Shown piece by piece: positions 6,399-10,726 of a stretch of DNA of 10,726 bases; positions within the stretch are counted from its first letter, which is position 1; each line of letters starts with the position of its first letter. The notes beneath the pieces are model-generated. The model searched no databases and was not told where the DNA came from. It saw nothing but the letters and a program-made list of their open reading frames with translations. The DNA is from Victivallaceae bacterium (GTDB lineage Bacteria; Verrucomicrobiota; Lentisphaeria; Victivallales; Victivallaceae), in the NCBI GenBank assembly GCA_028717165.1, contig JAQUOK010000055.1, positions 1 to 10,726 on the forward strand. The letters run 5' to 3'. The translations under genes were made by a program, and so were the position numbers.

Positions 6399-6466
6399 AA
6401 ATATTAACGGGAATATCCGGGAACCAGAAGAAAAAAACTGCGTTAATAAATAAGGAGTTTTTTATA

Positions 6467-7453
6467 ATGAAAGCATTATTTCTGCAGAACATAATTTTGT
6501 GGGCCGTCTGGCTCGCGGTTTCAACAATAACTGAAGCGAAAGTAATTGAACAGCCGAATAATTTTCATTTTTATGCTGAAGTGAAATTACTGGCGCAACC
6601 CTGGCAGACGATTCAGGAAATAGAAGCGGACTTCCCGTTTTTACTTTCGGAAGCGGGAGTAAAGGGAAATTTTGACAAAAATTCAGTACGGATATATGCG
6701 GTTTCTCCTGAAGGGAAACTTATATCCGATGCAGTTCCTTACCGGCAGGAAGGAAAGAGATTGATTTTCCCGGTCGCCGCCGAAGCCCAAGATAAAAACG
6801 CCGCGAAAATTTACCGGGTTTATTTTGATGTCAAAGAAAATGGTTTGAAGCCACCGGTTAAAAATCCCTGTGTGATTGGAGAACCCAATCTGGTTCCGAA
6901 TCCCGGCTTTGAACAGGAAGATGAACCCGGTGTTCCTGCGAAAGTTCCTTATTTCAACGTTTACAAAAACTGCTTTAAACTAGATTCTCAGGAATTTCAC
7001 AGTGGCCAAAAATCAATTATGATCACAGCAGCACGTCCGGCTAAATTTAAAAGTTGGACGTTGATGGTAACTACTAATCCCGGACCTGGAAACACGGCCA
7101 TGAGGGCAACTCCTTCAGCTTACAAATTCAGTGTCTGGGTCAAAGGGAAAGGCTGCGATCCCAGCGGACTGGTTCTTTATGCAGTCGGTACCTGGTGGTC
7201 GAAAGAAAAAGGACTTTATACTTATTCGAAGACGACAGTGGGATCAATAATCGGTAAAACGGATTTTACCTGGACAAAACTGGGAAAAACGCAATCAGTA
7301 ATGCCTTGGGCGGAAAACATCTATTTTGTACTTTTTTTAACCACGAAGCAGGGAACGGTTTGGGTTGATGATCCAAAAATAACTTTACAAAATATTCCCA
7401 AACTGGATTTTTTAATGTTCAATGATAAAATCGCGAAAGAAGGAACTAACTGA
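6467..7453 (+). CDS. Exported two-module protein with CBM4/9-like C-terminal domain
   Basis: A 328-residue protein with a Sec signal peptide: MKALFLQN, a hydrophobic stretch to about residue 20, and a likely AxA-type cut near TEA-K (residue 24). Residues 25-125 look like a beta-rich module ending in IYRVYFDVKENG, seen in many PVC-phylum exported proteins but with no known function. Residues 141-305 start with NLVPNPGFE (141-149), the usual opening of CBM4/9-like carbohydrate-binding domains, and end with GTVWVDDPKI (296-305), the matching last strand. It probably binds glycan in the periplasm or at the surface; no catalytic motif is seen. AAGGAG at 6452-6457 sets the start. The upstream frame is open back to 6341 but contains no normal start codon. 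The next gene begins 2 bases after the stop, so the two form an operon and may work together. Confidence 0.75.
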   Translation: MKALFLQNIILWAVWLAVSTITEAKVIEQPNNFHFYAEVKLLAQPWQTIQEIEADFPFLLSEAGVKGNFDKNSVRIYAVSPEGKLISDAVPYRQEGKRLIFPVAAEAQDKNAAKIYRVYFDVKENGLKPPVKNPCVIGEPNLVPNPGFEQEDEPGVPAKVPYFNVYKNCFKLDSQEFHSGQKSIMITAARPAKFKSWTLMVTTNPGPGNTAMRATPSAYKFSVWVKGKGCDPSGLVLYAVGTWWSKEKGLYTYSKTTVGSIIGKTDFTWTKLGKTQSVMPWAENIYFVLFLTTKQGTVWVDDPKITLQNIPKLDFLMFNDKIAKEGTN

Positions 7454-7455
7454 TC

Positions 7456-9975
7456 ATGAGAAAAATCGCAATATGCACGCTGTTTGTCTGTTCAACTGCC
7501 GTTATGGGGCTTACCTTGGTAAGGGACGGTAGAGCGGAAGCGAAAATTGTTATAAGTAATCAAGCCAATCATTTGGAAATAATACCGGCCCAAACCTTAC
7601 GGGAATATGTGAAAAAACGTACTGGTACAACACTTGAGATCATTGATGAAAAAAGCGTTGTTTCCGGGTCCGGGGCTTTGATATTGGTGGGTTCCGGTAC
7701 TCATACCCGGCAACTTGGTATTGACGTTAATTCTCTGAAACGGGACGGTTATTTCATAAAAACGCAGGGACGGTACCTTATTCTGGCCGGGCGGGACAAG
7801 GAAGCTCCGTGCAGGAAATCAGCAATGTCCAAGATGGTCAATAATGTCTGGGGCACACTAAATGCGGTTCACCGGTTCCTGGAGGATTATTGTGAAATAC
7901 GCTGGTATATGCCGGGAGAATACGGCGAAGTGGTTCCGCGCAAACCGGATCTGATCATTCCTGACGGCATCAACCGTCAGGAAACGCCTTATTTCTGGTG
8001 GGCGCAAGGTTCATATTGTTATGGAGTACTGTGTCAGGGCGAGAAATGGTCCCGGCGAAATATGTTTAGGACCGGCTTGCTTATGGCGCCGCTTGCCGGA
8101 CACAGTTGGTCGATAATGGTTCCGGCGGAGAAATACGGCAGAGAACACCCGGAATATTTTCGCATGGGAACGAACGGCAAACGCACCGCGCACGACAACA
8201 TGCTGTGTACGTCTAACCCGGATGTATTGAGAATCGCGATTCAGAACATAAGTAAATTGTTTGACCAGGGTTATGAACTGGTGACGCTCGGCCAGTCCGA
8301 CGGTTATTACCGGTGTCAATGTAAAAAATGTGAAGCGCTGGACGAATACCGTGACCAGAACGGTATCGGCTGCCCGGTAAAAGACAAACCGTGTGAACGT
8401 ATTCACCAGTTTCATTACCAGATTGCCCGGGCACTGGCAGAATCATATCCGTCGTGTTACTGTCTGGATATGGCGTACGGCCCCACCCTTTATCCTTCCG
8501 GAAAAATTAAGTTCTGGGGCAAAAACGTAATTGTTTCCGTTGCTCCGCCACGTCCCGAACTTTTGAAAGCATGGGACAAAAAAGCTGAAGGACTTGCCAT
8601 GTGGATATACTGGTGGCGGAGCCCTGGGGAATTCTCAAACTTCCTTCCGATATATTCGCCGTATAAAGTAGCTTCCCTGATGCGGGAATATATCAAGTCC
8701 GGGGTTATCGGGGTTCAATTTTGTTATGGTGGAGAAAATTTCGGTAATGAAGGACCTTCTTATTATATACTGGGACGCCTGATGCGGGATGCTAACGTCG
8801 ATATTCAAAAAGAACTGGCCGAATATTACCGGCGTTATTATGAAACTGCCGCTGTTCCCATGCAAAAATATTTTGAAACCCTTTACCCGTTGATGGATAC
8901 CGCTGCGGACGTAAAAAGCGTACAAGATGAAGGTGAGGCAGAATTCAATATTCGACTTTTCGGAGCTTATTCCCCGGCTGAACTGAGCAAATGCAAAACT
9001 TATCTGGAGCAAGCTATGGCGGCAACAGCCGATAAAAAAATAAAAAGGCGTATTGAATTGTCCGGATACAATCTGGAATATACGATTTTAAGCGCAAAAG
9101 CTTTCCGTAAATATACCGAGTACCAGAGCAAACAGGATGCAAACCGCCTGGCGGCGCTTGAAACAGCGGTAAAAAGCAGAAATCAGTATGTTTCAAGTTT
9201 CTTCACTCCTTCAGCGCTCGAAAAACAACAGGGACTTCCGAAGCCTTTCGGTATTACCGGCGAAAAAACCGCCCTTTACGGACGTCACAACCAATTAACA
9301 ATACCGTTCAAAATCGATTTTGCCGCATTGAAAACCACTAACCGGTCTTTAGAGGTACAGAAGAGTTTTGCAGACAGGGCGGTCGAAGCTCCGGTTCTGG
9401 ACGGGAAATTAAACGATGCCTGTTGGCAAAATGCCGAAGAGTTGTTTTTTGTGGAAAACACTTCACTACGCTTGCCGCAGGCACCGACAACGGCTAAAAT
9501 AGCTTATGATTCCGGTAATGTATATTTTGCTTTCAAATGCATGGAACCGGACATCTCGAAAATGAAGCTGCCTTTGCGCAACCATGATGACGAAATCTAC
9601 ACCCAGGAGTGTGTGGAAATCTTCATCAAACCGACCCCGCAGGCCAGGGAATATATACACTTTATCGCCAGTCCTACGCCAGGTTCGGTAACACGCTTTG
9701 AGTCTAACGGATCCGCCTGGCAAAAGGAAAAACCTGATTATTCTCCGAAATGGCGGGCGGCAAGTTATATTGATCCAGTAACAGAGTGCTGGACTATGGA
9801 AATAGCCATTCCGGCTTCGGCTCTTGGCCTCGAACAGATCAGGAAAAGCGCGGCGATGCGTATAGGCCTGTATCGGGAAAGACACATTAAAACGGCTGAA
9901 TTTTCCGCCTGGTCCGCTACTCTTTCACAAATGTTTGCCGTTCCTGACAAATTCGGATGGGTAAGATTCAGGTAA
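7456..9975 (+). CDS. Exported DUF4838 protein with CBM9-like C-terminal domain
   Basis: An 839-residue protein. A signal peptide covers about residues 1-18 (MRKIAICTLFVCSTAVMG). Residues 20-160 resemble the N-terminal domain of alpha-glucuronidase-like enzymes, with LVRDGRAEAKIVI and GTLNAVHRFLEDYCEIRWYMPGE-type features. A DUF4838 region follows (about 170-480): AGHSW (214-218), HPEYFRMG, the Cys287-x-Cys289-x-x-Cys292 cluster after GQSDGYYR, and AMWIYWW (381-387). A helical linker spans about 500-630. Residues 640-839 form a CBM9/DOMON-like domain: APVLDGKLNDACW, then YDSGNVYFAFKC, ECVEIFIKP and WTMEIAIP. The likely role is binding and perhaps cleaving an acidic or decorated glycan outside the cytoplasm; activity is unproven for this family. 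AAGGA (7439-7443) lies 12 bases upstream, inside the previous gene, which suggests translational coupling. Confidence 0.87.
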   Translation: MRKIAICTLFVCSTAVMGLTLVRDGRAEAKIVISNQANHLEIIPAQTLREYVKKRTGTTLEIIDEKSVVSGSGALILVGSGTHTRQLGIDVNSLKRDGYFIKTQGRYLILAGRDKEAPCRKSAMSKMVNNVWGTLNAVHRFLEDYCEIRWYMPGEYGEVVPRKPDLIIPDGINRQETPYFWWAQGSYCYGVLCQGEKWSRRNMFRTGLLMAPLAGHSWSIMVPAEKYGREHPEYFRMGTNGKRTAHDNMLCTSNPDVLRIAIQNISKLFDQGYELVTLGQSDGYYRCQCKKCEALDEYRDQNGIGCPVKDKPCERIHQFHYQIARALAESYPSCYCLDMAYGPTLYPSGKIKFWGKNVIVSVAPPRPELLKAWDKKAEGLAMWIYWWRSPGEFSNFLPIYSPYKVASLMREYIKSGVIGVQFCYGGENFGNEGPSYYILGRLMRDANVDIQKELAEYYRRYYETAAVPMQKYFETLYPLMDTAADVKSVQDEGEAEFNIRLFGAYSPAELSKCKTYLEQAMAATADKKIKRRIELSGYNLEYTILSAKAFRKYTEYQSKQDANRLAALETAVKSRNQYVSSFFTPSALEKQQGLPKPFGITGEKTALYGRHNQLTIPFKIDFAALKTTNRSLEVQKSFADRAVEAPVLDGKLNDACWQNAEELFFVENTSLRLPQAPTTAKIAYDSGNVYFAFKCMEPDISKMKLPLRNHDDEIYTQECVEIFIKPTPQAREYIHFIASPTPGSVTRFESNGSAWQKEKPDYSPKWRAASYIDPVTECWTMEIAIPASALGLEQIRKSAAMRIGLYRERHIKTAEFSAWSATLSQMFAVPDKFGWVRFR

Positions 9976-10022
9976 CTATCGCTTATAATTCGGCCAAGCG
10001 TTTTTCGTGAAACTCGCACGCT

Positions 10023-10065
10023 CAACGTCCGAAAAAACAGCGTAGCGCATTTTTTTCGGACGTTG
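10023..10065. repeat. 15-bp perfect inverted repeat with A/T-tract inner arms
   Basis: CAACGTCCGAAAAAA (10023-10037) pairs perfectly with TTTTTTCGGACGTTG (10051-10065) around a 13-base loop. The loop itself contains GCG-TAG-CGC. The GC-rich part is on the outside and the A/T tract on the inside, opposite to a normal bidirectional terminator, so termination is not its obvious role. It could protect the 3' end of the message or be one copy of an interspersed palindrome. Confidence 0.65.
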
Positions 10066-10189
10066 CTGGGCAAATCGTCAAGAGACTCGACCAGCGTCCC
10101 GCCGCCAAACAAGTTTGGATTTACCGGTTTGCCGTTCAGAGAGTTCCTAACCGTTTGCAAATACTGAAAAGTTTATCCAGACAACAAGG

Positions 10190-10243
10190 CCGACGATCGG
10201 TCGCATCCCGAACGTCGGTTTCGTTATATTTTTATTTTTTTTA
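10190..10243 (+). terminator. Rho-independent terminator after the DUF4838 gene
   Basis: CCGACGATCGG (10190-10200) pairs with CCGAACGTCGG (10208-10218) with a single A-A mismatch around the 7-base loop TCGCATC. The stem extends by two G-T wobbles and one A-T pair. The plus-strand continuation is strongly T-rich (TTTCGTTATATTTTTATT and more T up to 10243). It is oriented to end the 6467-9975 operon before the convergent gene. The minus-strand flank is not T-rich, so it is one-directional. Confidence 0.82.
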
Positions 10244-10286
10244 TCGGTGCCGTCGACTTTAGTGCAACGCCGCTTTCACCAAGCGA

Positions 10287-10726
10287 TTACCTGATAATAA
10301 TGCCGTTGAGTCCGCGGACATTGGTGTCGGACAGTTTTTCGGCAACGGCGAGCAGTTCGCGGTCAGTCCAGGTTTCTTTTTCGAGCAGCGAATCGTCAAT
10401 AACGTCGCCGCTGTTATTAAACTGCTGCAAAGTCCACTGCTTCAGACCGGCGGCTGAAAGTTCGGAACGCATTTTGCCCAGATCATCCTCGGACAGCAGC
10501 GCTTTATGGACCGTTGTCCGGACGTCAAGCGGAATATTATTAATGAGCGCGAATTTAATAAGGCCTAAAACTTTCCGGCCAAGTTCCGGAATCGGTGAAC
10601 AGGCAATTTCATTGTATTTATCCAGAGGCGCTTTATAATCGATTCCGAGCGCGTCAAGCCCGGCTTCCCTGTGGATTGCGAAAACTCTTTCCGGCATGCT
10701 GCCGTTGGTATCGAGTTTCACCAGGA
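10287..10726 (-). CDS. nrdG: Anaerobic ribonucleotide reductase activating protein-like radical SAM protein (5' end outside window)
   Basis: The frame is open through the right edge and ends at TAA (10287-10289), giving about 146 visible residues of the C-terminal part. LVKLDTNGS, then GLDALGIDYKAPLDKY, TTVHKALLSEDDLGKM and KQWTLQQF match the NrdG2-type activase subgroup of radical SAM proteins. Such proteins use SAM and a 4Fe-4S cluster to make the glycyl radical in anaerobic class III ribonucleotide reductase. The CxxxCxxC cluster motif belongs further upstream and is outside the window. The apparent GTG start at 10721 is only the edge of the visible frame and is not the real start, because LV of the conserved LVKLDTNGS precedes it. 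It is convergent with the glycan genes and probably unrelated to them; it points to an anaerobic or facultative organism. A pyruvate formate-lyase activase is the main alternative. Confidence 0.8.
   Translation of the reverse strand, partial: LVKLDTNGSMPERVFAIHREAGLDALGIDYKAPLDKYNEIACSPIPELGRKVLGLIKFALINNIPLDVRTTVHKALLSEDDLGKMRSELSAAGLKQWTLQQFNNSGDVIDDSLLEKETWTDRELLAVAEKLSDTNVRGLNGIIIR

Larger units (their letters stand above)
5985..6466. other. 480-bp gene-poor leader before the exported-protein pair
   Basis: No convincing gene or RNA is seen. The first part holds a hairpin at 6010-6032. Two short frames exist: 5994-6080 (28 codons, no clear ribosome site) and 6096-6206 (36 codons, AAGGA only 3 bases before the ATG). 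Neither is recognised. AGTGT (6211-6215) and ACACT (6225-6229) make a weak inverted repeat. TTATCA (6320-6325) with TATTAA (6345-6350) is a poor promoter candidate at 19 bp. The last 100 bases carry three strong Shine-Dalgarno-like motifs. A long regulated 5' leader of the downstream operon is possible. Confidence 0.4.
9976..10286. other. Structured convergent intergenic region
   Basis: This 311-bp region between the DUF4838 gene and the convergent nrdG-like gene holds no supported gene. From left to right are a weak pair AGCGT/ACGCT around 9998-10022, a 15-bp perfect hairpin (10023-10065), a short CCAAA/TTTGG hairpin within GCCGCCAAACAAGTTTGG, the intrinsic terminator (10190-10243), and a 5-bp hairpin CGCTT-TCACC-AAGCG (10271-10285) next to the nrdG stop. 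Nothing here gives a T-tracted terminator for the minus strand. Confidence 0.5.

Noticed and set aside
6341..6466. N-terminal extension of the exported protein upstream of ATG 6467
   Set aside because: The frame is open but contains no ATG, GTG or TTG, whereas 6467 has AAGGAG at the right distance and gives a proper signal peptide.
10023..10065. Integron attC-like site
   Set aside because: The arms contain CAAC and GTTG but are fully symmetrical, lack the extrahelical bases and paired R/L boxes, and no integrase or cassette array is present.
9765..10160. 131-codon open frame on the minus strand across the end of the DUF4838 gene and the hairpin region
   Set aside because: It begins with TTG and no ribosome site, overlaps the well-supported CBM9-like coding end, and reads through the palindrome. 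No family is recognised.
1..10726. CRISPR arrays, tRNA or rRNA genes, transposase genes
   Set aside because: No regularly spaced direct repeats, no tRNA cloverleaf with a recognisable T-loop, and no rRNA or transposase signatures were seen on either strand.

Overview
The window looks like chromosomal DNA from a PVC-superphylum bacterium, most likely a Lentisphaerota (Victivallales-like) member. This is an inference from gene content: a pseudopilin with the FTLIELLVVI start and the C-terminal H-X9-DG motif, a DUF4434 TIM-barrel protein, a GHL10-like TIM-barrel protein, an exported DUF4838 protein with a CBM9-like tail, a LacI-family regulator, and an anaerobic NrdG-type activase. No rRNA or other phylogenetic marker is present, so the taxonomy is not proven.

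Layout. Bases 1-85 hold a compact nested inverted repeat (a possible REP-like element or terminator). Bases 201-257 hold a perfect-consensus sigma70-type promoter followed by a 16-bp CG-centred palindrome that is very probably the operator of the LacI-type regulator at 270-1250. Close behind on the same strand lie a cytosolic DUF4434 enzyme (1268-2242) and a pseudopilin (2294-2968). Next is a distinctly AT-rich stretch with a five-bladed beta-propeller, glycosidase-like protein (3076-4191) and an AT-rich spacer (4192-4382) with its own good promoter and an 18-bp A-tract/CG/T-tract palindrome. This leads into a higher-GC 533-residue GHL10-like TIM-barrel protein (4383-5984). After a 480-bp gene-poor leader come two exported proteins 2 bp apart: a two-module beta-rich, carbohydrate-binding-like protein (6467-7453) and a DUF4838/CBM9-like protein (7456-9975). 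A structured 3' region with a 15-bp perfect hairpin and a strong intrinsic terminator (10190-10243) closes the plus-strand block. The convergent nrdG-like gene (10287-10726, minus) runs off the right edge.

How it fits together (inference). The block reads as a glycan-utilisation locus: a sugar-responsive repressor, three signal-peptide-less carbohydrate-active-like proteins, two exported glycan-binding or hydrolysing proteins, and a pseudopilin that could form or decorate a surface fibre. No transporter, sulfatase or classical CAZyme with an assignable substrate is visible, so the target glycan cannot be named. Nothing here is clearly a wholly new system. The best candidates for a second look are the TIM barrel with an insertion, the two CG-centred palindromes, the nested repeat at the left edge, the tandem Shine-Dalgarno motifs without start codons, and the AT-rich propeller island.
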